This document shows positions 16,284-24,457 of a stretch of DNA of 64,000 nucleotides, piece by piece (position 1 is the first letter of the stretch; each line of letters starts with the position of its first letter). Source of the stretch: Clostridia bacterium. GTDB taxonomy: Bacteria; Bacillota; Clostridia; Oscillospirales; Acutalibacteraceae. Made by a program: the position numbers and the translations under genes. The notes under the pieces were generated by a model. The model did no database searches, was not told the DNA's origin, and saw only the letters and a program-made list of their open reading frames with translations. Location of the stretch: positions 1 through 64,000 of the forward strand of contig JAGAKF010000051.1 of the NCBI GenBank assembly GCA_017625835.1, given 5' to 3'.

Positions 16284-18428
16284 GTGGCAAAGCTAATTCA
16301 AAAAGCAAAAAACACTTTTCAGACAGCTAAACGATACTGGAATGTTCCGCCGAAAGGCTATTCGATACCGTATAAAGAGGTTGCTGCGATAAGCGGTGCG
16401 GGTATCGGTACCCAATGGGTAACACTTTTAGCTTCGACAATTGCGCTCAATGCATCCAACTTCCTTGTCGGTGCCTGTATCGGGCTTAAACCGATGGATC
16501 TGCAGATTATGCTGAACGTCGCTAACATTATCGGTATTCCTCTCGGTATTTTCAGAAGCTGGTTGTATGATAATCATAATTTCAAGGGAGGTAAATTCCT
16601 TCCGTTCATCAGGATGACAGCCGTACCGATTGCTTTGATATCGATGATTTTCGTCTGGTTGCCCTATGAAAATATGAGCTACATTACAAAAGCCGTTGTT
16701 GTTGAAGTAATGTTTTTCATACTGAACATTTTCCTTTGCTTCTACAACGAAAGCTATACATACTACCAACAGATTTTCAGCCACGACGCTCAGGAGCGAG
16801 CTACGGTAATGAGTATTTCTCAGGTTATTTACTCTCTTGCTCCGTCAATCACAAACCTTGTAATCCCTCTCGTTGCAGGTCTTACATGGGGTCTTGACAA
16901 CATCTGGACTTACAGAATCATCTACCCAATTTTCACGGTTATCGGACTTGTATTCAGCCTAGTTTTCTTCCGAAAGGTTAAAGAAAGACTTATTCTCCCG
17001 AAGAAAAAGCCTGAACCCGTTCGTATGCTGGATGCGCTCCGTGAAGTTGCAAAGAATAAATACTATTGGATTATTCAGTCTGCCGCCTGGGTTGTTTTCC
17101 TCGAATCAGGTTATGGCGTAATCCTCGGTTGGCAGTTTGTTTATGGCCCCGGTGCAGAGCACGATGAGTTGCTCGGTATTGCAAACACACTTATCGGAAA
17201 CTCGGCATTGTGGTCGATGCTCCTTGCTCCTTTTGCCATCAAATGGATGGGCAAACGAAACCTGCTTATAACGGCAAACACCATCAACGTATTCATTCTT
17301 ATAATCCTTTACTTCACTTATCAAAACATTATTGTTATCTGCGTTCTTTGGTATTTCAACACATTCATCAATACGTTCTGGAACATTGTTCAGCACAATA
17401 TTCAGGCTGATATGCGTGACTATCACCAATGGAAAACAGGCATCCGTGTTGACGGACTTTTCGGACCGCTCGGTATGATCGGTACAGTTATCGGCCTTTT
17501 CACAGGTATGGTTTACCCTGCAGTTTACGAAAAAATGGGTCTTCTTGAAGATTACTCTGTTCTTTATGATGACACTATGCGAAACAATCTTTTTGAAACG
17601 CTTATCGTGCTTTCTGCTGTCGGTGCTTTCCTTAACCTTGTTCCGTTCCTTTTCTACGACCTGACAGAAAATAAGCACAAGGCTTACGTCAGCGTTTTGA
17701 AAATCCGCGCTATGTTTGAAAACAATGCGCTCGGTATGCTCGACGACGCCGAGCTCGCAGAAACTATGGAAATAATTCTTCAGGCAGAAGAACTCAACGG
17801 CAAAGAGAAAGCCATAATTGATAAGGCTTCTCTCAGAAATGCAAAACAGATGCCGAAGAAAACCGAAGAAGAAAAAGAACTCCGCAGAAAAGCAATCAAG
17901 GCGGCAAGAGAAGAAATCAACGAAGCAAAAGAACTGAACCTTGCCATTGACCGTGCGCCGATTATCATTGAGGACCTCAGAAAGTTTTCAGGCGAAGCGG
18001 GCAGAATGCGAATCCTGCAGGCTGAAAAAGATGTTCAGAACGGCATAGGTTTCTTCTACGCTGATGCAAAAGCTGTTCTCCGCAACGCACGAAAGCTTCC
18101 GAAGAAAACGGCTGCCGAAAAAGAGATCCGTTCCGACGCAATCAAAAACGCGAGAATCAAAAAAGAATCTGCCGCTCTTATCCGCAAGTACGGTGAAAGG
18201 GTAACAACCGCACCCGACGAAAGAATCAAGGAAGAACTGATGAACCGCGAAAGCAAGTCTTTCTTCGAGAGTTTACAGATCAAGAAAGAGCTTCGTAATT
18301 ATATGAAAAAAGACTCTGTTTATCGCAGAGCCGTGAAACCGTATACTGAGGGTCAGATTCTTCTTTCTCAGGCAAAATATTACGAGAACTACGAAGAACT
18401 TCTTAACAAATACTATTCTCTCGTATAA
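16284..18428 (+). CDS. MFS (GPH-like) sugar transporter with a 250-residue charged C-terminal extension
   Basis: 714 residues from a GTG start with GGAGAG 6 bases upstream. Residues 40-460 contain about 12 membrane helices of the major facilitator type. Residues 460-714 are a cytoplasmic, highly charged helical tail not found in ordinary transporters. The tail contains two related segments (about 514-550 and 596-632) sharing LRNA-[KR]-x-[ML]-PKKT-x-x-EKE-[LI]-R and A-I-K-x-A-R. Probable role: import of the oligosaccharide used by the neighbouring glycoside hydrolase; the tail may bind a cytoplasmic enzyme or regulate transport. Confidence 0.75.
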   Translation: MAKLIQKAKNTFQTAKRYWNVPPKGYSIPYKEVAAISGAGIGTQWVTLLASTIALNASNFLVGACIGLKPMDLQIMLNVANIIGIPLGIFRSWLYDNHNFKGGKFLPFIRMTAVPIALISMIFVWLPYENMSYITKAVVVEVMFFILNIFLCFYNESYTYYQQIFSHDAQERATVMSISQVIYSLAPSITNLVIPLVAGLTWGLDNIWTYRIIYPIFTVIGLVFSLVFFRKVKERLILPKKKPEPVRMLDALREVAKNKYYWIIQSAAWVVFLESGYGVILGWQFVYGPGAEHDELLGIANTLIGNSALWSMLLAPFAIKWMGKRNLLITANTINVFILIILYFTYQNIIVICVLWYFNTFINTFWNIVQHNIQADMRDYHQWKTGIRVDGLFGPLGMIGTVIGLFTGMVYPAVYEKMGLLEDYSVLYDDTMRNNLFETLIVLSAVGAFLNLVPFLFYDLTENKHKAYVSVLKIRAMFENNALGMLDDAELAETMEIILQAEELNGKEKAIIDKASLRNAKQMPKKTEEEKELRRKAIKAAREEINEAKELNLAIDRAPIIIEDLRKFSGEAGRMRILQAEKDVQNGIGFFYADAKAVLRNARKLPKKTAAEKEIRSDAIKNARIKKESAALIRKYGERVTTAPDERIKEELMNRESKSFFESLQIKKELRNYMKKDSVYRRAVKPYTEGQILLSQAKYYENYEELLNKYYSLV

Positions 18429-18434
18429 TAAAAT

Positions 18435-18470
18435 GAGCTACCGAATCAATTGAAGTTTCGGTAGCTTTTT
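18435..18470. terminator. Bidirectional terminator between convergent genes
   Basis: Stem AGCTACCGAA / TTCGGTAGCT with TTTTTCTT on +. The SGNH gene stop on the minus strand begins 2 bases further on. Confidence 0.75.
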
Positions 18471-18471
18471 C

Positions 18472-19653
18472 TTATCTGAATAAATCAAGATCGATTCCGT
18501 CGGCAACTATCCGTCCGCCCTCTGGGTTCGGGTGAAGATAATCTTTGCCGAGGTATTCTTTCTTTGAACAGTTAGGTTTTTCGGGGTTTACGCAAAGGCT
18601 CGCCTGGTCGTAAACGGCATAGAACTTATCCTTGTTTTCTTCGAGAAGCCGGTTGAATTTCTGAACTTCCCTTTCCTTGTGCGGTCGCGAATCAACACAT
18701 TCACCGAAGTTAAGGACATTGAAAACAATCAGCTTTTTGCCGTTCTCTTTCAGCTTTTCACCGATTCCCACAACTGCATCAAGCGCCTCTTTTGCCGTCG
18801 GGAAGTCTTCCTTGGAAACTGCAATCGTACCCGGCTGAAGGAAATCGTTTGTGCCGAGGGCGAAAACAACATATTCCGTATCGGGATAATTCAGAACGTC
18901 ACGCTGAAGTCGGTTTAATCCGCTGATGCCGAAAAGACCTTTACAGATAAACCTTTTGCCGAAATCAAAGCGGATGCGGTTACCCATAATCGACTTGTTG
19001 ATTACAGAATATCTGCCCTTATATTCTTCGCGGATTCTTTCAGTAAAAGCGTTTGTCCAATAACCCTGCTGGCTGATTGAGTCTCCGAAAACAGTTATCG
19101 CTGAAGCTCCTGTATCATTAAGAAGCTCTACCGACTGAAACAGCGGAATCGGCTTGTGAAAATACATCCGCAAAACCTTTGATGCGACTTCGCGGACAGC
19201 ATCTCTCTTGCGGGGCTGATTGGTGACATTCTTTTGCTTTGTGACGTCGCCCTTTACGGTTATCAGGTTCACGTTGTCGATAAGATTACCGCTTCTGAGC
19301 GCACCTTTTTCGACGTAAGCACTGATACAGAAATATCCGTCAGTTTCGACCGCAAAGTCAACTGCATCCGTTCGGACAACTTCACCTTTCCTTAAGCAAA
19401 AGGATGTTTTTCCGTTGACGGTTACTGTCCTGCAGTCGCCTATGAAGTTTCCGTTTTCGTCGCAGTTTGCAACAGTCAGTGCGCCTATGTAAACATCATT
19501 CTTCGCACATTCGTTGGAAAGCTCGAAGCGGATACCTTTTCCCGAAAAAAATGATTTTGCAACCATTCTGTAAGTTCTTGGGCACGACGGATAATAGAAA
19601 AACGACAGTGCCGCGTGCGCCTGTCCCCAGACCTGAACCCATTTTTCTGACAT
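18472..19653 (-). CDS. SGNH/GDSL-family esterase (carbohydrate or acyl esterase)
   Basis: 393 residues. The ATG at 19653 has AAGG 8 bases upstream; a GTG three codons earlier overlaps that site. Residues 1-180 form a beta-sandwich-like N-terminal domain. The SGNH hydrolase domain follows with block I VFGDSISQQG (catalytic Ser), an Asn in KSIMGNRI, block III FALGTNDF and block V DYLHPNPEGG (Asp and His). No signal peptide. Known relatives remove acetyl groups from xylan, mannan or pectin. The beta-helix gene upstream on the same strand ends 20 bases before this start, so the two are one operon for modified plant or host glycans. Confidence 0.8.
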   Translation of the reverse strand: MSEKWVQVWGQAHAALSFFYYPSCPRTYRMVAKSFFSGKGIRFELSNECAKNDVYIGALTVANCDENGNFIGDCRTVTVNGKTSFCLRKGEVVRTDAVDFAVETDGYFCISAYVEKGALRSGNLIDNVNLITVKGDVTKQKNVTNQPRKRDAVREVASKVLRMYFHKPIPLFQSVELLNDTGASAITVFGDSISQQGYWTNAFTERIREEYKGRYSVINKSIMGNRIRFDFGKRFICKGLFGISGLNRLQRDVLNYPDTEYVVFALGTNDFLQPGTIAVSKEDFPTAKEALDAVVGIGEKLKENGKKLIVFNVLNFGECVDSRPHKEREVQKFNRLLEENKDKFYAVYDQASLCVNPEKPNCSKKEYLGKDYLHPNPEGGRIVADGIDLDLFR

Positions 19654-19673
19654 TTCAGTCACCTTCTTTTATT

Positions 19674-21305
19674 TTATAAAACTAAATTTCCTTCGTCTGA
19701 AACATTACCGACACATTTTTTGCAGAAATCATACTCTGCATCGAATGTGTTGTTTTTAACCTCAACGCTCTCAATATATTCAAGCCAGAAAAGGTGTTTT
19801 TCTTTCTTTGCTCCGTTGAAAACATTGTTCTCAACGGTAAGCTTCGCGTGAACAAACTCCTCTGAATCTTCTTTCATAACCTTCGGCGTGCAACGTATCA
19901 CGGGGGCGCCCTGCCACATCTCTGCATATTCGCAGTTTTCCACAAGATTGTTTTTGAAAGTTATACTCTTCGTATATCCCGATTCAAACCAGAAGTTGCA
20001 GTCATCCTCAAGCAGAAGTGCAGGACCCCAGAGATTATGAAAATGATTGTTTTCGATTATGACCTCGCCCCTCGTTGTGCAGAGGATACCTCTGCCACAG
20101 GTAGGTCCGAAATCACAGTTGCGGACATAAAGGTTCGGTGTCCACGTAGCATTCTCTACAACATCTTTTTCCGTTTCAATTTTGGGAAGCGCCCTGTCAA
20201 GGAAAAGCTGTATGTCCGTGTCGTTCAGCTTTTCGTAGGAAACGACCTTCGTTTTTGCATAAGGTATGAGCGTATCCCACTTTATGAATTCAAGCTCGTC
20301 GCCTTTTTCAAAAGCCTGAAAACCCCAGGACTCTGCGTGCATAAAGCGTACGGTGATTTGTTTTTTATCTTTATCTGCGGCAACAATTCTCAGGTGCGTT
20401 CCGTGAACATTGACGTAATCATCCTGCGCTCCGTAAGCCTTGCACGAATCAATTATAAGGTCACCGCGGCAGCCTGAAAACTGGAAGAAATCCGCCGTAC
20501 TCGCAACCGTTCTTCCCTGTGCAGGGGTAAAATCGCAATTATTATAAGTAACATTTTCGCAGAACTGAGAAACCATGCCGAGTCCGTGCATAAACTTTAT
20601 GCGAAGGTTTTCAAACCGCAGATTTCTGCATCGCTGAAAAAGACCACCTGTCTGATCTCGGACGATATTTCTCGTCTGAAAAATATGTCCCGGAACAAAA
20701 TCGGCATCTTTGTTTTTAAGGGTTACCCTTACGGTTCTGTCACCTGTTTTTTCAACCGTTTCAAAATCAAGGTCGTCGCGGTTAAAGTCCCTGCACATCC
20801 TCTTTGCAGGATTGTAAACCTTGACGTATCGGCCCTGCACGTGCGGTCGGTTCTCCCAATACGGTTCACCGCTGAAGCTGTCCTCACCGCACCAGAAAAG
20901 CTCGCCGTCCGTCACGCGGAATCGGCAGTCTGGATTGATTTTCAATTCGCACACTCCGTCGTCATTGGACAAAACCTCAAACTCCGTCATCGTCGGACAG
21001 AAATAATCAAGCTCAAGATTTTTCATTGTTATGTTTTCACATTTATCGAACAAAAATGGTGTCATCTTACCGTGAATGATTATCTCAGCACCGTTTCCGT
21101 CTACCGTTATATTCTTTTTGTTTTCAAGAAAAATCGCAGAATAACGCAAGCCCTCAGGGTTTTCGTGTCTCTTAGCAGTGTTGGAGCAAAAATATCCCTT
21201 CTTTTCAAAAGAATCTTCGGGAAACGCGTGGTAAATCTTACCCTTTTCCAGGATTACCGTTTCGCCGTCCTTCACGTTCAAAAACAAGCTGCTTAATTCA
21301 TTCAT
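19674..21305 (-). CDS. Right-handed parallel beta-helix protein (pectate-lyase-like fold)
   Basis: 543 residues from the ATG at 21305; a TTG nine codons earlier (21332) is less likely. Residues 30-530 show the turn pattern of right-handed beta-helix enzymes: ITVDGNGAEIIIHGKM, ITMKNLELDY, LRFENLRIKFMHG, VTYNNCDFTPAQGRTV, VRNCDFGPTCGRGIL, VIIENNHFHNLWGPAL and ITFKNNLVENCEYAE. This fold occurs in polysaccharide lyases, GH28, GH110 and epimerases. The catalytic residues cannot be assigned by eye. No signal peptide, so the substrate is probably an imported oligosaccharide. Operon with the SGNH esterase. Confidence 0.75.
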   Translation of the reverse strand: MNELSSLFLNVKDGETVILEKGKIYHAFPEDSFEKKGYFCSNTAKRHENPEGLRYSAIFLENKKNITVDGNGAEIIIHGKMTPFLFDKCENITMKNLELDYFCPTMTEFEVLSNDDGVCELKINPDCRFRVTDGELFWCGEDSFSGEPYWENRPHVQGRYVKVYNPAKRMCRDFNRDDLDFETVEKTGDRTVRVTLKNKDADFVPGHIFQTRNIVRDQTGGLFQRCRNLRFENLRIKFMHGLGMVSQFCENVTYNNCDFTPAQGRTVASTADFFQFSGCRGDLIIDSCKAYGAQDDYVNVHGTHLRIVAADKDKKQITVRFMHAESWGFQAFEKGDELEFIKWDTLIPYAKTKVVSYEKLNDTDIQLFLDRALPKIETEKDVVENATWTPNLYVRNCDFGPTCGRGILCTTRGEVIIENNHFHNLWGPALLLEDDCNFWFESGYTKSITFKNNLVENCEYAEMWQGAPVIRCTPKVMKEDSEEFVHAKLTVENNVFNGAKKEKHLFWLEYIESVEVKNNTFDAEYDFCKKCVGNVSDEGNLVL

Positions 21306-21376
21306 AAATAACACCGACTTTCTTTGAATCAATTATACTAACAACTGGATATTTTTGCAATAACAAAACATTCGTA

Positions 21377-21405
21377 TTGAAATCATTATTCAGTTAAGGT
21401 ATAAT
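21377..21405 (+). promoter_or_regulatory. Promoter of the GH130 gene
   Basis: TTGAAA (21377-21382), a 17-base spacer, TATAAT (21400-21405). The ATG follows 28 bases later behind CGGAGGG. Confidence 0.7.
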
Positions 21406-21433
21406 AAAATCATTAAAGAACGGAGGGCTTTTT

Positions 21434-22384
21434 ATGGCAAAGATAATCGGTGCGGCAATCCCTAACATTCCCTGGCAGGACAAACCCGAAGGATATAAAT
21501 ATCCCGTCTGGCGTTACGACGGAAACCCCGTAATCACGAGAGACAATCTTTACGGAGCAAACAGTATTTTCAACTCCGCAGTTGTCCCCTACGGTGACGG
21601 TTTTGCGGGTGTTTTCAGAGTTGACGACATCTGCCGTGACCACACTCTCGTTGTCGGTTACAGTAAGGATGCTATCAACTGGGAGCTTGAAGAAAAAGTT
21701 ATTTTCAGGGGCTACGATCCCCGCCTTTGCGAGATTGAGGGCAAGTATTACCTTTCGTGGGTTAACCTTACTCCTCACGGCACAACAATCGGCATCGCAT
21801 ATACAACCAATTTCAAGGAATGGACACAGCTCGAGGATGCTTGCTACCCCGTTGCAAGAAACGGCGTACTCTTCCCGAGAAAAATAAATGATGAATACCT
21901 TCTTCTCATCCGTCCTTGCGACAGAGGCCATACACCATACGGCGATATTTTCCTCAGCCACAGTAAGGATCTTACATACTGGGGCAAGCACAGATTCGTT
22001 ATGTCTCCAGTCAAGAACTGGGAGATGACAAAGGTCGGTGCAGGCCCGACTCCGATTGAGCTTGAAGACGGTTGGCTCGCATTTTACCACGGTGTTCTTA
22101 CAAGCTGTAACGGCTTCACGTACGCAATGGGTGCGGCAATTCTCGACAAGGACGAGCCGTGGAAAGTTCTTCACAGGGCAGACTGCTTCCTGCTTGCACC
22201 GCACGAGCTTTACGAGTGTGTCGGTGACGTTCCGAACGTTGTTTTCCCCTGCGCGGCACTTGCAGACAGCGAATCAGGAAAAATCGCAATCTACTACGGT
22301 GCGGCGGACACAAGCGTTGCGCTCGCTTTCACAACCGTTGACGAGGTTGTTGAATTCATCAAGGAACACGACCTTATGAAATGA
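21434..22384 (+). CDS. GH130 family beta-1,4-mannooligosaccharide phosphorylase-like enzyme
   Basis: 316 residues, cytoplasmic. Family signatures in order: NPVITRDNLYGANSIFNSAVV, FRGYDPRLCEIEGKYYLSW (the DPR motif), RNGVLFPRK, WEMTKVGAGPTPIE and the late PNVVFPCAAL-x(9)-IAIYYGAADT, all typical of GH130. These enzymes split beta-mannosides with phosphate to give mannose 1-phosphate, saving ATP after uptake of mannan or N-glycan fragments. Subgroup 2 (mannooligosaccharide phosphorylase) is my best guess. Strong promoter and ribosome binding site. It sits beside the esterase, beta-helix and transporter genes. Confidence 0.85.
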   Translation: MAKIIGAAIPNIPWQDKPEGYKYPVWRYDGNPVITRDNLYGANSIFNSAVVPYGDGFAGVFRVDDICRDHTLVVGYSKDAINWELEEKVIFRGYDPRLCEIEGKYYLSWVNLTPHGTTIGIAYTTNFKEWTQLEDACYPVARNGVLFPRKINDEYLLLIRPCDRGHTPYGDIFLSHSKDLTYWGKHRFVMSPVKNWEMTKVGAGPTPIELEDGWLAFYHGVLTSCNGFTYAMGAAILDKDEPWKVLHRADCFLLAPHELYECVGDVPNVVFPCAALADSESGKIAIYYGAADTSVALAFTTVDEVVEFIKEHDLMK

Positions 22385-22385
22385 G

Positions 22386-22700
22386 GTGAGCCTCACGGAA
22401 ACGACCTATTTCATACTGATTGTCGCAATCATACTCTGCTGGAGCTCCGTGTTTTACAGCAGGATGTTCGCAATCAAAAGATTCAAAAGAAAGCGTAAAG
22501 GAGAAAAAAGTAAAATGCCCACAGAAATGCTCAAAGAATTTTTAGATAAAGACTGTACGATCACTCTTTTCAACGAAATCGTAGGTGTTCAGGGACGAAT
22601 CGTTGCTGTTGAGGAAAACTGGATCAAGGTTGAAGAAAAGAAGAGAACACGTATCATCAACGGTGATATGATAAGAGATATCTCAATATCTAAAAAATAA
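22386..22700 (+). CDS. Small membrane protein with a cytoplasmic Sm/SH3-like domain
   Basis: 104 residues if the GTG at 22386 is used; this start is uncertain because the nearby GAGGTGA overlaps it. One hydrophobic helix (residues 7-26) is followed by a basic linker (IKRFKRKRKGEKSK) and a compact strand-rich part CTITLFNEIVGVQGRIVAVE to the end, which resembles small barrel folds of the LSm/SH3 type. A second possible start is the internal ATG at residue 44 (PTEMLKEFL follows), which would give a soluble protein of about 60 residues. It lies one base after the GH130 stop codon. Function unknown. Confidence 0.55.
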   Translation: MSLTETTYFILIVAIILCWSSVFYSRMFAIKRFKRKRKGEKSKMPTEMLKEFLDKDCTITLFNEIVGVQGRIVAVEENWIKVEEKKRTRIINGDMIRDISISKK

Positions 22701-22702
22701 GT

Positions 22703-22735
22703 AAAAACGGTGACGGAAATCCGTCACCGTTTTTT
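22703..22735. terminator. Bidirectional terminator
   Basis: Perfect 13-bp stem AAAACGGTGACGG / CCGTCACCGTTTT with loop AAAT, serving both converging genes. Confidence 0.85.
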
Positions 22736-24296
22736 ACGTCATCGATTGAATTTTATGTACCAGAGCTTTTTGAAAAGTTGATATAAACGATCTGTTGATA
22801 ATTGCATTATACTCTTCGGCATTCTCACAAGAATTTATATTAGTTACAACAATTTCAATGTCATGATCCAATACTAATTGTTGAGTAATCCCAGGCCACT
22901 CATCTTCTATTGAAACGGAAACAAACGGAATAACAGGTACTTTTGCTTCCTCACAGCCTTCGTCAATTTTTTCATGAATATAGTCATTTCTCTCCTGATC
23001 AAAGCAGTAGTTACCTGCCAGCTGTATCGATGTGTATAAACAACAGAAAGCAAATACCGTAGCTGCAGCAAAAACTAAAGCTTTTTTATTTAAAAAACGT
23101 GATGCTATTTCTAAAAGCTTTTGTTCCTTAATCAGATAAGAAATCATTCCGATTATAATAAAACAAGTTGTCATATAAGTTCTGTAACCATCTCTGTTTA
23201 CCAGCATCATCGGTACTATAGAAGACAGCAACAATACAGTCCAACCCACAGCTGCCAAGCGTTTTTCTTTTGGCATAACCCCAAAAACAAACAGCAACCA
23301 AAAAGAAAAATAACCTATCGCCATAACAGCTTCAAAAATATTCATTATCGGATATGACTGTGTCTGATCGCCAAACAACCTGAACAGAACCGTCACAAAA
23401 GGATATGCTGAAAAGAACGAAATACACGCAAATCTAACTTTACTGTCAGTCTTCTGCCCCAACGCATAGACAACTAAAACTAAAGATAATCCGAATAACA
23501 ATAATGTGGACGAATTAAAAACCTCTGCAAAATTCAAAAAACGTTTAGGTACATATGTAATTATACCTATAACACTTGTTGCAACCGACCTGTAATAATC
23601 CAATTTTTGAGACGTTTCAGTTAAAACAGGGATCATAAGCATTATCGCTGTGCCAACTAAATTTCCGGCCAAAAACACTATTCCCGCCAAATTCAACCTT
23701 TTGTCTTTCAATATAGTTTCAAGGTTTAATAAAATTGACAATACAACTAAAACTATGGTTGTGTTTTCACTGTATAAACAAGCCGAGGCTGTCAGGCAAA
23801 ACATCAACAAGTTCAAAAATATCGTTTCTTTAAAACCTTTTTGACTATTTCTGTTTTTATCATAAATACACAGCGAAACCAAAGCAACAGTTATCGGAAC
23901 TAAATAATTGACGAAGCTGGCGAATAAAGTATAACACTCACTGAATACACCTGATGAAATAAAAACTATTGCCAACGCCAACGGAAACACAGCGTATACA
24001 GAGTTGCGAAAGAACAGTTTGTTTGCACTTATAATTGTTATAAACATACATACAGCACACGCGAGCCAGGCATACTCAAAATGATGTGATAAAAATGCGC
24101 CGATAAAATTGCCCAAAAATCTACCGTTTCCGTAATTGAGTGAATACTCCATCAATGAGTCCCACTCCGGTAAAGTATCCTGTCGGAAAAAGAATACATC
24201 ACACTGCGGAACGATAAAAAGAAAAACCATAGATAAACACAAAAACAGCACTATATATTCTACACCCAGTAAAAATGCATCTTTTCTTTTGGTCAT
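22734..24296 (-). CDS. Polytopic membrane protein (DUF6056 / GT-C-like), AT-rich
   Basis: 520 residues. The ATG at 24296 has GGGAGG 9 bases upstream and is preferred to a TTG at 24302. About 12 hydrophobic helices. The first outside loop holds RQDTLPEWDSLMEYSL and NYGNGRFLGNFIGAF, a pattern seen in DUF6056 and GT-C type membrane glycosyltransferases. A soluble tail of about 90 residues closes the protein. Probable role in building surface glycans. Base composition is visibly more A/T-rich than its neighbours and codons differ (AAA, ATA, TTA), suggesting gene transfer. Confidence 0.55.
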   Translation of the reverse strand: MTKRKDAFLLGVEYIVLFLCLSMVFLFIVPQCDVFFFRQDTLPEWDSLMEYSLNYGNGRFLGNFIGAFLSHHFEYAWLACAVCMFITIISANKLFFRNSVYAVFPLALAIVFISSGVFSECYTLFASFVNYLVPITVALVSLCIYDKNRNSQKGFKETIFLNLLMFCLTASACLYSENTTIVLVVLSILLNLETILKDKRLNLAGIVFLAGNLVGTAIMLMIPVLTETSQKLDYYRSVATSVIGIITYVPKRFLNFAEVFNSSTLLLFGLSLVLVVYALGQKTDSKVRFACISFFSAYPFVTVLFRLFGDQTQSYPIMNIFEAVMAIGYFSFWLLFVFGVMPKEKRLAAVGWTVLLLSSIVPMMLVNRDGYRTYMTTCFIIIGMISYLIKEQKLLEIASRFLNKKALVFAAATVFAFCCLYTSIQLAGNYCFDQERNDYIHEKIDEGCEEAKVPVIPFVSVSIEDEWPGITQQLVLDHDIEIVVTNINSCENAEEYNAIINRSFISTFQKALVHKIQSMT

Positions 24297-24322
24297 TTCC
24301 AAAAACCTCCCAGACTTTTTAA

Positions 24323-24433
24323 TTATATAGCTTCGTTTATTGTCTTTGCGACCTTTACAATATCTTCTGCTGTCCAGTCAGGGCTGACCCGACTACCTGC
24401 TATACGTGCGAGGTTGTCCAGAGTTCTCTCCGA
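24323..24433 (-). pseudogene. C-terminal remnant of an unidentified gene
   Basis: After the xylB stop, a 36-codon open stretch in coding-like sequence ends in TAA: ARIAGSRVSPDWTAEDIVK followed by VAKTINEAI. It has a normal protein composition and an amphipathic closing helix, but an in-frame stop precedes it and no ATG is present, so the 5' part of the gene has been lost. The parent enzyme was not recognised. It lies between xylB and the AT-rich membrane-protein gene on the same strand, consistent with a deletion or insertion at the 3' end of the xylose operon. Confidence 0.55.
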
Positions 24434-24457
24434 TTATTCTGAGATTTTTTCTTCAGA

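Noticed and set aside
20037..21296. 146- and 236-codon + strand frames opposite the beta-helix gene
   Set aside because: The minus strand encodes a clear beta-helix protein across the same bases; the + frames lack ribosome binding sites.
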